Below are positions 19,696 to 32,046 of a stretch of 52,439 bases of DNA, piece by piece (the stretch's first letter is position 1; each line of letters starts with the position of its first letter). The notes beneath the pieces are model-generated. The model was not told the DNA's origin. It made no database searches and worked only from the letters and a program-made list of their open reading frames with translations. This DNA comes from Mycolicibacterium bacteremicum. Lineage in GTDB: Bacteria > Actinomycetota > Actinomycetes > Mycobacteriales > Mycobacteriaceae. Location: contig NZ_MVHJ01000033.1 of assembly GCF_002086115.1 (NCBI RefSeq), positions 1 to 52,439 of the forward strand. The letters run 5' to 3'. Both the position numbers and the translations under genes were made by a program.

Positions 19696-20820
19696 CTAGG
19701 CGAGCATTGCGTCGATCGCTGCGGCGTTTGACTGACCCGACGACCGGTCCAGATGCCCATAAACGTCGGAAGTCGTCGCGATGGACTCATGCCCGAGCTG
19801 CTGCTGTATCGCCGTCAACGGCCTGCCCGCCTGGATAAGCCACGACGCCGCTGTATGCCTCAGGTCATGAATTCTGGGGGACTTCCGCAGCCCTTTAGCT
19901 TCCGCTCGCTTGATGGCAGGCCGCCACACGTTCGGGTGAAACGAATGGATCCGCACCGGGGAGTCACTCGACCGCACCACCCCATCAGCGAATGCACCTA
20001 GCCCGCGGCCGGAGTTGGTGAACACCCACTCCCCCGACAAATCCAGCTGCTCCAACACACGGGAAGGCACGTTGATGGTCCGCACTGATTTCTTCGTCTT
20101 CGGTACACCCATGGTGTACCCGCCGGCCCCGGTCTTCCACGCCTTCGTTACGCGCACGGTGCCGTGGGAGATGTCGATGTCCTTCGGTTGCAGGGCGGTG
20201 GCTTCCGACCACCGGCAGCCTGAAGCGACGAGGAACTCCACCAGGGGGCGCCAGTACTCCGGTATCTCGGAGAGCAGCAGCTTGAACTCCGCAGAGGTGA
20301 GGAACACCATCTCTTTGCGGTCCCAGCGGGGATTGCGGACATCTTCAGCCGGATTGTGGGTGATCACCCCAGCTTTGACCGCGGCCTTCAATGCGCCGGA
20401 CAGGAAGTCTCGTTTGTTCTTCACCGTTTTGGCTGAGGACTTCTCCGACATTGTGTTCACCCACGCGGCGATGTCGGAGCGGGACAGTGCGGTGAGCGGG
20501 ATGCTGCCGATGGGGTGCAGGTCGTTGCGGACGTACGCCTCGTAGCGTTTCTTCGTTCCGGCCTGGATGCCGGTGAGGGTGTCGACGTGCTTGGTGAGGT
20601 ACTGAGCCAACGTTTGGGATTGTCGGGGGGTGGCGACGATCCGCATGATCTCGCGGGCCTTCACCCCACCCACGTCATCGACGAGTTTCTTGAAGTGCTC
20701 GGCGTCTTCGGGGGTCTCCCAGGATTCGCATTCCTGCTTGGATCCTCGGCCGCCGTCGCGCCAGTAGACGGAGTAGAACTTCGATCCGTCTTTGCGTTCG
20801 CGGGGCCTGACGTACGCCAT
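19696..20820 (-). CDS. int: Tyrosine integrase (374 aa)
   Basis: Catalytic tetrad visible: Arg203 (SGCRWSEATAL), His318 and Arg321 (IHDLRHTAASWLIQAG), His344 and Tyr354 (LGHESIATTSDVYGHLD). The N-terminal 160 residues have the arm-binding domain and SAM-like core-binding domain (YLTKHVDTL ... LSRSDIAAWVNTM). About 370 residues is normal for mycobacteriophage tyrosine integrases. It lies 125 bases from the tRNA-Ala 3' end that is its presumed attB. Confidence 0.93.
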   Translation of the reverse strand: MAYVRPRERKDGSKFYSVYWRDGGRGSKQECESWETPEDAEHFKKLVDDVGGVKAREIMRIVATPRQSQTLAQYLTKHVDTLTGIQAGTKKRYEAYVRNDLHPIGSIPLTALSRSDIAAWVNTMSEKSSAKTVKNKRDFLSGALKAAVKAGVITHNPAEDVRNPRWDRKEMVFLTSAEFKLLLSEIPEYWRPLVEFLVASGCRWSEATALQPKDIDISHGTVRVTKAWKTGAGGYTMGVPKTKKSVRTINVPSRVLEQLDLSGEWVFTNSGRGLGAFADGVVRSSDSPVRIHSFHPNVWRPAIKRAEAKGLRKSPRIHDLRHTAASWLIQAGRPLTAIQQQLGHESIATTSDVYGHLDRSSGQSNAAAIDAMLA

Positions 20821-20944
20821 CAGGCAAGGCTTTCCGTGCCGTCACAACCTTGGGGGTTGGATTCCATATGACCAGCATAAACCGGTCCGTGCTGTCTGCT
20901 GGTGCTGTCCTGGCCGAAAGTGGCCTAAAAGCCCAGGTAAACGG

Positions 20945-20990
20945 TGGAGCTAAGGGGATTCGAACCCCTGACCCCCACACTGCCAGTGTG
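20945..20990. other. Presumed attR core in the tRNA-Ala 3' half
   Basis: The integrase gene is oriented toward the tRNA and separated from it by 125 bases without other genes, so crossover probably used the 3' half (T-arm and acceptor) of this tRNA, restoring the gene. The exact core cannot be read without the matching attL outside the window. Confidence 0.5.
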
Positions 20991-21017
20991 GTGCGCTACC
21001 AACTGCGCCATAGCCCC
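20945..21017 (-). tRNA. tRNA-Ala (GGC anticodon)
   Basis: Full cloverleaf on the minus strand, 73 bases: acceptor GGGGCTA/TAGCTCC (one G-T pair), D stem GCGC/GCGC, anticodon stem CCACA/TGTGG with loop CTGGCAG (anticodon GGC, reads GCC), T arm AGGGG-TTCGAAT-CCCCT, discriminator A. No CCA is encoded. Insertion target of the prophage. Confidence 0.95.
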
Positions 21018-21073
21018 GTTTGTTGTGCTGTAGAAACGTACACCACTGCCCCACGGAGGTTCAAAACGGCTGG

Positions 21074-22338
21074 TCAGGGCACCTCTCCGCCGGCCTCCGG
21101 GCCGAGCGGACGGGCCGGGGTGTGCTCGGCGGGCGGCTTCCCGCGGGTTTCCGGGGCGAAAACCCAGCCCAGCGCGGCCACCAGCAGGATCGCCCCGCTG
21201 ATGACGAACGCCCAGGAGAACGACAGGTACTGCGCGATCAGCCCGACCAGCAGTGAACCGCCGATCGAGCCGACATCGGCCATCATCTGGAAGGTCGCCA
21301 CCGCGGTCCCACCCCGCGACTTGCTGCCCACCACGTCGGCGACGGCGGCCTGCTGCGGGGAGACGAAGATGCCGGTCGCCGCGCCGGCCACATAGGCCGC
21401 CGCCATGAACACCGGCAGCGAGGACGTGAAGCCCACCAGCGCGGTGGACAGCGCCGCCAGCGTCAGCCCGAAGATCAGCAGCTTGCGCCGCCCCAGCCGG
21501 TCCGACAGGTACCCGCTGGGGATGACGACGGAGATGTTGCCCACCGCGAACGCGGTGAGCGCCAGTCCCGCCACCCCCGGGCTACGGCCCAGCACCTCCA
21601 CGATGAACAGCGGTACCAGCGCGATCCGCAGCCCGAAGGAGGCCCAGCCGGTCGCGAAGTTCGACAGCAGCGCCGCCTTGTAGGCGCGGTGGGCGAAGAC
21701 TGTGCGGAACGGCACCGGCGGGCCGTCCTGCTCGTCTGACCCGGTGACCACCGTCGAATGGCGCAGGCTGACGAACACCACGGTCGCGGCGACCAGCAGG
21801 GCCGCCCCGTAGATCAGGAATGGTGCCGCCAGACCGAACCCGGCCGTCAGCGCGCCCAGGATCGGTCCGCCGACCGAGCCGATCATGAAACCCGAGGAGA
21901 ACAGCCCGGCCACCCGTCCGCGTGCGTCGGCCGGGGAGATGCGGATCATCAGCCCCAGCGAGGACACCGTGAACATTGCCGAGCCGATACCGCCGAGGGA
22001 GCGGAACAACAGCAGCTGCCAATAGGTTTCGGCGAGCGCACAGGCGGCTGTGGACAGCGCGACGATGATCAGGCCGCTGATGTAGATCCGGCGCTCACCC
22101 CAGCGCTGGACCAGCAGGCCCGCCGGTGGCGCACCGGCCAGCCGCATGATGGCGAAGGCGGTGATGACGAAGGTGGCGGCGGCGATGCTGACCCCGAAGT
22201 GTCGGGCGTACTGCGGCAGCACCGGAGCCACCACGCCATATCCCAGCGCCACCACGAAGTTGGCCGCGACCAGGACCCACACCTCACGCGGCAGGCGGGG
22301 CTTCTGGTGCGACGTACAGTCGTCCTCCGTTCGAGAGC

Positions 22339-22342
<4 letters not shown>
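21074..22342 (-). CDS. MFS transporter (422 aa)
   Basis: GTG start at 22342 overlapping the pgm stop as GTGA. Twelve hydrophobic segments are visible: a first helix VWVLVAANFVVALGYGVVAPVLPQYA, the MFS loop-2 motif RWGERR (GxLxxRxGxR-type) and again SDRLGRRKLL between helices 8 and 9. Length matches the 12-TM drug/metabolite exporter group. Substrate unknown. Coupled translation with pgm suggests co-expression but no pathway link is evident. Confidence 0.88.
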
Positions 22343-23985
<1,643 letters not shown>

Positions 23986-24081
23986 GACCTCCATCCTTGC
24001 CTACCCGCGGGGCCGATGTCTCGTCGTCCTCGCAAGCCCGTCACAAGTTCTCCGCAAGTGGACACCGACAAGGTGATCGGC

Positions 24082-24753
24082 ATGAACAGCTCTGGACACA
24101 AAGCCCAACTCGCCGCGGTGGAACCCGACCTCAGCGGCATCCTGCTCGCCCACCGCGCCATGGTCACCGACATCGGTCGCCTCGCCGACCTGACCACCGC
24201 GATCGCCCAGCGCCGCACGCCGTGCACCGTCAAACGCGCCCGCGCCATCAACCGCTACCTGGAGCTGATGTGCGAGTCGATCCACCATCACCACACCATG
24301 GAGGACGATGTGCTGTGGCCGATCATCGAGTCCTCGGCGGCCGGGCTGGTCGACCTGACCGAGCTCACCGACGACCACGCGGCCCTGGACCCGCGGCTGG
24401 ACGCCCTGCGCGCGGCGGCCGCCGCGTTCGCCCGCTCCGGCGACACCGAGCTGGCCCGGCCGCTGGCCGCCGGCCTGGCCGATCTGCACCGGCTGCTGCA
24501 CGCGCACATCGCCGACGAGGAGCGTGAGCTGTTCCCGGTGATCCGCCGGCACGTCTCGGTGGCCGACTGGGAGGCGGTCGAGACGGCGGCCCGCAAGACC
24601 GGCCGGCTGTCCTTCGACGGGCCGCGCGTGCTCGCGGTGGCCACCGACACCGAACGCGCCACGATCGCCGCCGGGGTGCCGGGGCCGCTCATGCTGTTGC
24701 TGCGCTACCTGGCGGCACGGCACGCCCGGTTCGACCGCGCGGTGTTCGGCTGA
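24082..24753 (+). CDS. Hemerythrin HHE-domain protein (223 aa)
   Basis: A first HHE motif HHHHTMEDDVLWPII (His69-72, Glu75) and a second HAHIADEERELFPVI give the diiron ligand set of the hemerythrin-like family, in a four-helix bundle of about 150 residues. The C-terminal 60 residues (MLLLLRYLAARHARFDRAVFG-type) form an extra helix. Likely involved in oxygen, NO or redox sensing. The start is placed at MNSSGHKAQLAAVEPDL; an in-frame GTG nine bases upstream is possible. Divergent from pgm. Confidence 0.85.
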   Translation: MNSSGHKAQLAAVEPDLSGILLAHRAMVTDIGRLADLTTAIAQRRTPCTVKRARAINRYLELMCESIHHHHTMEDDVLWPIIESSAAGLVDLTELTDDHAALDPRLDALRAAAAAFARSGDTELARPLAAGLADLHRLLHAHIADEERELFPVIRRHVSVADWEAVETAARKTGRLSFDGPRVLAVATDTERATIAAGVPGPLMLLLRYLAARHARFDRAVFG

Positions 24754-24770
24754 CACGTCCTGCCCGGCCG

Positions 24771-24820
24771 GCGAAACGCGCGTACCCGGGGCCCGCGAGC
24801 CCCGGGTACGCGAGTTTCGC
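24771..24820. terminator. Large bidirectional hairpin terminator
   Basis: A 13-base perfect stem (GCGTACCCGGGGC/GCCCCGGGTACGC, loop CCGCGA) is extended by a C-G pair, one mismatch and seven further pairs, giving a 50-base element with 21 paired positions. It sits between the convergent hemerythrin and SARP genes and serves either strand. Confidence 0.85.
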
Positions 24821-24832
24821 GCAACAGCAGCG

Positions 24833-27800
24833 TCAGGGGCGCAGCGCCCGCGCGGCCACCCGCAGGCGTTCGGTGAGCTCGGCGGCGGCCTGCCGGTACC
24901 GCGCCGCCCGCTCCGGCTCACCGCAGGCCTCGGCGAGAGCGGCCAGCGCCGCGTCGACCGGGCCGGTGAGCAGCGTGCCGTTGTCCAGTCCGGCGAACCG
25001 ACCGGAATACGGGATCAGCTCCCCGGCGGTGCGGCGCGCGACCTCCAGATCCCCGATGGCGACGGCGGCGTGCACCCGCAGGGTGGCCATCGCGACGAAG
25101 TAGAAGGACCGTTCGATCGGTAGCCGTTCGGCCCAGATCTGCCGGGCCTCTTCAGTTCTGCCGGCCTGCATCAGCGCCAGCGCGGCGCCGTCGGCGATGA
25201 TCTTGGAGGCGAACCGGTGCACGGCGACCAGATCGTCGGCCATCGGCGCCAGGCTGCCGCGGACCAGGTTCGCGGTGACCCGGCCGACGATGCCGATGTG
25301 GGTGCCGTTGGCGACACCGTATTCGGCCAGCTTCGCCGACACCTCGCCGTAGGCCTGCTCGCCCTCGTCGACATCACCGGCCAGGATGGCCAACTGGGCG
25401 CGGAACGCGTCCAGCACACCGAGCAGGAAGCCGAGCTGGCCGGTACCGGCCCGGGCGACCGCCTGATCGACATGTGCGGCCGCCCCCGCCAGATCGGACC
25501 GCCCGGACGCGTCCAGGAAGGCCAACCAGTGCGCCACCGCCTGGTGGTCCACCGCGTCGAGTTCCTCGGCGACCGACAGCATCTCGGCGACAACGCGTTC
25601 CCGCTCGCCGGCCAGATCGGGTCCCAGGCACGCGAACGCGCGGACGTTGAGCACCGCCAGCAGCAGCCGCCGGTCATCGAGGTCGCGCACCGTCTCCCAC
25701 GCCTCGGTGCAGGCCGCCAGCGCGGCATCGTGCTCGGCGCCCTCCAGTTCGGTGAACAGCGTCAGCAGCAACCGGATCCGGACCGCGGCGGGCTGTTCGC
25801 GCGCCAGCACCCGGCGCAGTGGATCGACGATGGCCGGATCGATGACGTCGCCGACGCGCACCCGCCAGACCAGCGGACTGTGTGACGCGGTCAGCGCCTG
25901 CACGGCCAGCGCGTCATCGTGGCCGACGGCAACCATGGTGTGGTGCAGCTCTTCTCGTGATCCGAGGGCGTCACCGGCCTGGGCCAGCGCAGCGATCAAC
26001 CCGCAGCGGGCCGTGCTGGCGGTGGCCTGGTCGGCGCCGGCCAGGCCGAACATCCGCACCGCGGCGCGCCATTGCCGGGCCGCCTCGGCGGGGGCGCCGA
26101 CGGCGTCGGCCTCGGCCGCGGCGTTGATCGCGAAACCCGCCGCCTCCAGCGCGGTGTCGGCGGTGGCCGCGGCGACCGCGTGATAGGCCAGCGACGCGGC
26201 ATCGGCGGCGCGCACCCGCAGCAGCTCCAACGCCGCCGCGTGTAACCGGCCGCGGCGCAGCACCGAGGTGTCCTCGTAGAGCGTGTCGCGGATCAGGTTG
26301 TGTGCGAACCGGATCCGGTCCGGTGCGGGTTCCTCCAGCAGCCCGGCCAGCACCGCGGGCTCCAGCGCGTCGAGCAGCTCGTCGTCATCGCTGCGGGCCA
26401 ACTGACCGAGCAGGGTGAGGTCGACCTCGCGGCCGAGCACCGCGGCCTGGCGCAGCGCGGTCGCGGTCTGCGGTGGCAGCCGGGCCAGCCGGCGGCGCAC
26501 CACATCACCCACGCCCACGGGCACCGCGCCGTGTGCGGCGTCCACCCCCTCGGCGACCATCAGGCGGGCCAGCTCGCGGGCGAACAGCGGGTTACCGCCG
26601 GTGCGTTCCCGCAACAGCCGCAGCGTCTCCCGGGTCACCGCGACCAGCCCGCAGTCGGTGGCCAGCTGGGTCAGCGCGGTGTCATCGAGACCGCTCAGCA
26701 GCAGATGGGCGGCGGTGTGATTGGCCAGCGCCGCCCGGGCCTGGCCGAGTTCGGCACCGGATTCCGACGGTCGGTAGGTGCCGATCACCAGTACCCGGTG
26801 AGTGGCCAGCCGGTCGGCGGTCAGCCGCAGCAGTTCCAGGGTCAAGCCGTCGGTGCGGTGCAGATCATCGAGCACAATCAGCAGCGGCGCACGACCGGCG
26901 TTGTGGGCCAACACCTCTGCCAGGGCATGGGCGATCCAGAAGGCACCGACCTCACCGGTCGGTGGCGCCGAGTGCAGCAGCGGCGCCAGCGCGGCGGACT
27001 GCGTTTCCGACAGCGTGGACGTGAACGCCGTCAGCACCTCGGTCCATGCCCAGCCCGGCGGTGCACCGTCGACCTCGGGGCTGCGACCGGCGGCCACCGT
27101 CCAGCCCGCCTCGCGCAGCCGCCCGGCCGCGGTGTCGACCAGTGTGGTCTTACCGGCCCCGGCCTCCCCGCCGATCCACACCACCTTCAGGCCGGCGCCC
27201 GCCGCGGTGGCGGCCGCGGCGATCGCGGCGAGCTCCTCGGTGCGCCCGCGGGTCGCACTCGTGGTGGGCACCTCGTGCGGTGCCGCGACGGCGACCGGCG
27301 CCAGCTGGATCGGGTCGAGATGGTCGGCCTGGCGCAGGATGTCTGTTTCCAGATCGCGCAGCGCGCGGCCCGGCTCCAGCCCCAACTCGTCGACCAGGTA
27401 TCCGGTGGTGCGCCGCAACACCTCCAGTGCCGCGACCTGATGCCCGCCGCGGTAGTGCGCGGCGGCCAGCAGGCCGGCGGCCGCCTCCCGGGCCGGGTGG
27501 TCGCGCACCACCGGCTCCAGGGCCCGCACCACCGCGGCGTGATTGCCCAGCGCCGCCTGCGCGGCCGCGTGGGCCTCCACCGTCGCCAGCCGCAGTTCGG
27601 TGAGTCGGGCCACCTCCGGGGCGGCCCACAGCGCGTCGCGCACCTCGGCATAGGGGTCACCGGTCCAGGCCGCGACCAGATCCTCCAGCAGCGTGGCCCG
27701 TTGCGGTGACTGCTCGGCGGCGGTGATACCGGTCTCCAGCGCCCACACGTCGACATCGGCATCCGGCAGCCGCAGGCAGTATCCGGGTGCGGCGCTGACG

Positions 27801-28081
27801 ATCACCCGCGCGGCGGCGCGGCGTTCCCGGCCCGGTTCGAGCACCCGGCGCAGATGGGAGATGTAGGCCTGCAGCGCGGCCAGCGCCTTGGGCGGCGGCT
27901 CCCCAGCCCACAGGTCCTCGATGAGCCGGTCGACCGAGACCACCTCGCCGCGCGCGAGCACCAGCCGCAGCAGCACCGAGCGCTGCTTGGGGCCACCGAG
28001 ATCCACCGGGGTGTCGCCCACCCATGCCCGCACCGGACCCAGGACGCGGATCCGCACCGGCCGAAGATCCTGCGCTGTCAT
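24833..28081 (-). CDS. SARP/AfsR-type regulator with BTAD and AAA ATPase domains (1082 aa)
   Basis: Winged-helix Trans_reg_C-like DNA-binding domain at about 8-105 (VRIRVLGPVRAWVGDTPVDLGGPKQRSVLLRLVLARG...), BTAD helical domain at about 105-245, then an AAA/STAND ATPase with Walker A GGEAGAGKTT at residues 304-313 and a hydrophobic strand ending in DD (LIVLDDLHRTD). The remainder to 1082 is a long helical/TPR-like region. This layout is that of large actinobacterial SARP regulators such as AfsR. Target genes unknown. Divergent from crcB with only 47 bases between start codons. Confidence 0.88.
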   Translation of the reverse strand: MTAQDLRPVRIRVLGPVRAWVGDTPVDLGGPKQRSVLLRLVLARGEVVSVDRLIEDLWAGEPPPKALAALQAYISHLRRVLEPGRERRAAARVIVSAAPGYCLRLPDADVDVWALETGITAAEQSPQRATLLEDLVAAWTGDPYAEVRDALWAAPEVARLTELRLATVEAHAAAQAALGNHAAVVRALEPVVRDHPAREAAAGLLAAAHYRGGHQVAALEVLRRTTGYLVDELGLEPGRALRDLETDILRQADHLDPIQLAPVAVAAPHEVPTTSATRGRTEELAAIAAAATAAGAGLKVVWIGGEAGAGKTTLVDTAAGRLREAGWTVAAGRSPEVDGAPPGWAWTEVLTAFTSTLSETQSAALAPLLHSAPPTGEVGAFWIAHALAEVLAHNAGRAPLLIVLDDLHRTDGLTLELLRLTADRLATHRVLVIGTYRPSESGAELGQARAALANHTAAHLLLSGLDDTALTQLATDCGLVAVTRETLRLLRERTGGNPLFARELARLMVAEGVDAAHGAVPVGVGDVVRRRLARLPPQTATALRQAAVLGREVDLTLLGQLARSDDDELLDALEPAVLAGLLEEPAPDRIRFAHNLIRDTLYEDTSVLRRGRLHAAALELLRVRAADAASLAYHAVAAATADTALEAAGFAINAAAEADAVGAPAEAARQWRAAVRMFGLAGADQATASTARCGLIAALAQAGDALGSREELHHTMVAVGHDDALAVQALTASHSPLVWRVRVGDVIDPAIVDPLRRVLAREQPAAVRIRLLLTLFTELEGAEHDAALAACTEAWETVRDLDDRRLLLAVLNVRAFACLGPDLAGERERVVAEMLSVAEELDAVDHQAVAHWLAFLDASGRSDLAGAAAHVDQAVARAGTGQLGFLLGVLDAFRAQLAILAGDVDEGEQAYGEVSAKLAEYGVANGTHIGIVGRVTANLVRGSLAPMADDLVAVHRFASKIIADGAALALMQAGRTEEARQIWAERLPIERSFYFVAMATLRVHAAVAIGDLEVARRTAGELIPYSGRFAGLDNGTLLTGPVDAALAALAEACGEPERAARYRQAAAELTERLRVAARALRP

Positions 28082-28128
28082 GGTGTGCCGACCTTATCGG
28101 TAGCGCCGGGTGGCTACATACTTTGCGG

Positions 28129-28509
28129 GTGGCGCTCACCGATCGGCGGGAACTGGCCGCTGTCTTCGTGGGCGGCGGGGTCGGCACCCTGGCGCGGGCC
28201 GGCCTGGTGCACGCGCTGGCGGTGCCGCCGGGGCACTGGCCGTGGGCCACCTTCGTCGTCAACATCCTCGGTGCCGCACTGCTGGGCGTGGTGGCTACCC
28301 GGCTGGCCGGCACCGATTACCGGCGTTCACTGCTGGGCACCGGGTTCTGCGGCGGACTGACGACGTTCTCCACCATGCAGGTGGAGACGGTCACCATGCT
28401 GGAGCACGGTCATCACGCGCTGGCGGCGGGATACACCGCTGGCAGCATCGGTTTGGGCCTGCTCGTGCTGCAGGCGGCCACGGCGCTGACCCGGCGGGTA
28501 TGGCCGTGA
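28129..28509 (+). CDS. crcB1: CrcB fluoride channel subunit, first copy (126 aa)
   Basis: Four hydrophobic segments with the family signatures GGGVGTLARAGL (N-terminal GGxxGxxxR) and the central GTGFCGGLTTFSTMQVE motif. Proteins of this family form dual-topology Fluc channels that export fluoride. GTG start at 28129. Paired with a second CrcB that overlaps it, as in M. tuberculosis Rv3069/Rv3070. No fluoride riboswitch was seen ahead of it. Confidence 0.9.
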   Translation: MALTDRRELAAVFVGGGVGTLARAGLVHALAVPPGHWPWATFVVNILGAALLGVVATRLAGTDYRRSLLGTGFCGGLTTFSTMQVETVTMLEHGHHALAAGYTAGSIGLGLLVLQAATALTRRVWP

Positions 28510-28874
28510 CCGTCTGGATCGGTGTGTTCGTCATCGGCGGCCTCGGCGCGGTCTGCCGCATGCTGGTCGACCGGGTGGTGTCGCGACGGGTGCGCATCGG
28601 CTTCCCGATCGGGACTCTCACGGTGAACGTCAGCGGGGCCTTCCTGCTCGGGTTGCTCAGCGCGCTGGCGCTTGACCCGCACATAGCGCTGCTGGCCGGC
28701 ACCGCCTTCGTCGGCGCCTACACCACCTTTTCCACCTGGATGCTGGAGACGCAACGGCTCGCCGAGGAACCTCGCCGGCCGGCCGCGGTGCTGAACATCG
28801 TGGTCAGCGTGGCCCTGGGACTGTTCGCGGTATGGCTGGGTCAGCTGCTCGGCACGCGCCTCGGTGGCGGGTAG
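28500..28874 (+). CDS. crcB2: CrcB fluoride channel subunit, second copy (124 aa)
   Basis: IGGLGAVCRMLVDRVVSRR, GTLTVNVSGAFLLGLL and GTAFVGAYTTFSTWMLE carry the CrcB signatures; four membrane helices. The ATG at 28500 overlaps crcB1 by 10 bases; an in-frame GTG at 28506 overlapping the stop as GTGA is equally possible. The two subunits probably form a heterodimer with opposite topology. Confidence 0.9.
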   Translation: MAVTVWIGVFVIGGLGAVCRMLVDRVVSRRVRIGFPIGTLTVNVSGAFLLGLLSALALDPHIALLAGTAFVGAYTTFSTWMLETQRLAEEPRRPAAVLNIVVSVALGLFAVWLGQLLGTRLGGG

Positions 28875-28878
28875 CACA

Positions 28879-28897
28879 TGAGGTAAGCCTACCCTGA
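28879..28897 (+). promoter_or_regulatory. IdeR iron box upstream of mbtL
   Basis: TGAGGTAAGCCTACCCTGA matches the mycobacterial IdeR operator consensus TTAGGTWAGSCTWACCTWA at most positions, including both AGG and CCT half-sites. Sits 30 bases before mbtL. Iron-loaded IdeR should repress the mbtL-M-N operon. An adjoining palindrome CCTGAG-N6-CTCAGG (28893-28910) overlaps its 3' end. Confidence 0.85.
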
Positions 28898-28926
28898 GGA
28901 AATTCTCAGGTGTAGGGTCGCCGAAC

Positions 28927-29192
28927 ATGGAAATGTCACAGTCCGAAGCGGTGAACCCTCAGCTCCTGGCAATCCTGCGCGACGACCTGAACATCGACGT
29001 CAGCCGGGTCAGCCGGGACTCCCGACTGGTCGACGACGTGGGCATGGACTCGGTGGCATTCGCGGTCGGCATGGTGGCCATCGAGGACCGCCTCGGCGCG
29101 GCGCTGGACGAGGAAGATCTGCTCAACTGCGAAACCCTGGGCGATCTGGAGAAGATCGTGCTGGCCAAACTGCCTGCCGATCAGGCGAACTC

Positions 29193-29196
<4 letters not shown>
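28927..29196 (+). CDS. mbtL: Acyl carrier protein for mycobactin acyl chain (89 aa)
   Basis: Phosphopantetheine attachment Ser lies in DDVGMDSVAF (DSV instead of the usual DSL). About 89 residues, as for M. tuberculosis MbtL (Rv1344). Carries the fatty acyl chain during dehydrogenation before transfer to the mycobactin lysine. First gene of the IdeR-controlled set; stop overlaps mbtM start. Confidence 0.92.
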
Positions 29197-30784
<1,588 letters not shown>

Positions 30785-30788
<4 letters not shown>

Positions 30789-31966
30789 CAGTGCTCAACG
30801 AGTCGCCGGCCACCACCTCGCTGCAGGAGTTCGAGGAGCTGCTCGACCGGGTCTTCGACGACCGGGTGCGGGACTGGACCGCCGAGGCCGAGCGCACCGG
30901 CACGTTCCCCCGTCAGCTCATCGAATACCTGGGCCGCGAAGGCGTTTTCAGCGCGAAGTGGGGTGACGCCCAGCAACCCGATGTGGCCAAGGTGATCGCT
31001 CTGGCCCTGCGCCTGGGCAGGCTCGGCTCCGCCGGGATCGCGGTCGGGGTCAGCCTGCACGACTCGGCGATCGCACTGCTGCGCCGGTTCGGGCGCTCCG
31101 ACCACCTGCGCGCCATCTGCGAACAGGCCATCCGCGGGGAGACCGTGCTGTGCGTCGGCGCGTCCGAGGAGTCCGGCGGATCGGACCTGCAGATCGTCGG
31201 GACCACCGTGCGGTCGGTGCGCGACGGCTTCGCGGTCACCGGGGTCAAGAAGTTCGTATCGCTCTCGCCCATCGCCGATTACGTGATGGCCGTCGCCCGC
31301 AACGTCGACAACGATCCCACCAGCAGGCACGGCAACGTCGTCGTCGTCGCGGTGCCGCTGCGGGATCCGGGAGTGCAGGTGCGCACGCCCTACAACAAGG
31401 TGGGTGCGGGCCCGTTGGACACCGCGGCCGTGCACATCGACACCTGGGTGCCGGCCGACGCGCTGGTCGCCCGCGCCGGCACCGGGCTGGCCGCGATCTC
31501 CTGGGGGCTGGCCCACGAGCGGATGTCGGTGGCCGGCCAGATCGCCGGCAGCTGCCAGCGGGTGCTCGGGATCACGTTGGCGCGCATGATGAGTCGCAGC
31601 CAGTTCGGGCACACCCTCTACGAACACCAGGCACTGCGGATGCGGATGGCCGACCTGCAGGCCCGGGTGGACCTGCTGCGGCACGCGCTGACCGGTATCG
31701 CCGCCGGCGGCAAGCTCGACCTGCGCACCGCGGCCGCGATGAAGGTGTGCGCGGCCCGCCTCGGCGAGGAGGTGGTCTCGGAGTGCATGCACATCTTCGG
31801 CGGCACCGGATATCTGGTCGACGAGACCCCGCTGGGCCAGTGGTGGCGCGACATGAAGCTCGCCCGCGTCGGCGGCGGTACCGACGAGGTGCTGTGGGAA
31901 CTCGTCGCCGCCGCCATGAAACCCGATTACGACGGCTACGCCGCGATGATGGGCGCCACCCCCTGA
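30785..31966 (+). CDS. mbtN: Acyl-ACP dehydrogenase for mycobactin (393 aa)
   Basis: FAD acyl-dehydrogenase fold: CVGASEESGGSDL, the typical middle beta domain, and C-terminal ECMHIFGGTGYLVDETPLGQWWRDMKLARVGGGTDEVL. ATG at 30785 overlaps mbtM as ATGA. Introduces the alpha,beta double bond in the mycobactin acyl chain while it is on MbtL (MbtN/FadE14 type). Confidence 0.92.
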
Positions 31967-31984
31967 CGCGTGCGGGGCCCCTCG

Positions 31985-32042
31985 CGAGCAGACGCTGATA
32001 CCCCCGGAATCGGCACCTTTCAGGGGTACACGCGCGTGCTCG
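31985..32042. terminator. Nested inverted repeats between mbtN and mbtK
   Basis: CGAGCA...TGCTCG (31985-31990/32037-32042) encloses TACCCC...GGGGTA (31999-32004/32023-32028). The arrangement could fold as a long stem with bulges and lies between convergent genes, so it is a probable bidirectional terminator, though the stems are short. Confidence 0.5.
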
Positions 32043-32046
32043 GTGA

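Larger units (their letters stand above)
1..20990. mobile_element. Prophage, right-hand part (mycobacteriophage type), left end outside window
   Basis: Seen: a tyrosine integrase sits 125 bases from the 3' end of a tRNA-Ala gene. A divergent repressor switch follows, then some 17 kb of short, overlapping leftward genes of phage type (BRO antirepressor, WhiB, DnaD-like replication protein, HNH nucleases, RecA-like ATPase). Beyond the tRNA the genes are ordinary mycobacterial chromosome. No structural, terminase or lysis genes are present, so most of the phage lies to the left. The right boundary is placed within the tRNA 3' half by analogy with tRNA-targeting integrases and is not exact to the base. 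Confidence 0.9.

Noticed and set aside
26300..27709. Long plus-strand frame opposite the SARP regulator
   Set aside because: Antisense of a 1,082-residue protein with clear winged-helix, BTAD and Walker A domains; its own translation is Gln/Gly/Arg-rich and domainless.
28082..28128. Fluoride riboswitch ahead of crcB1
   Set aside because: Only 47 bases separate the SARP and crcB starts and no conserved riboswitch core was recognised.
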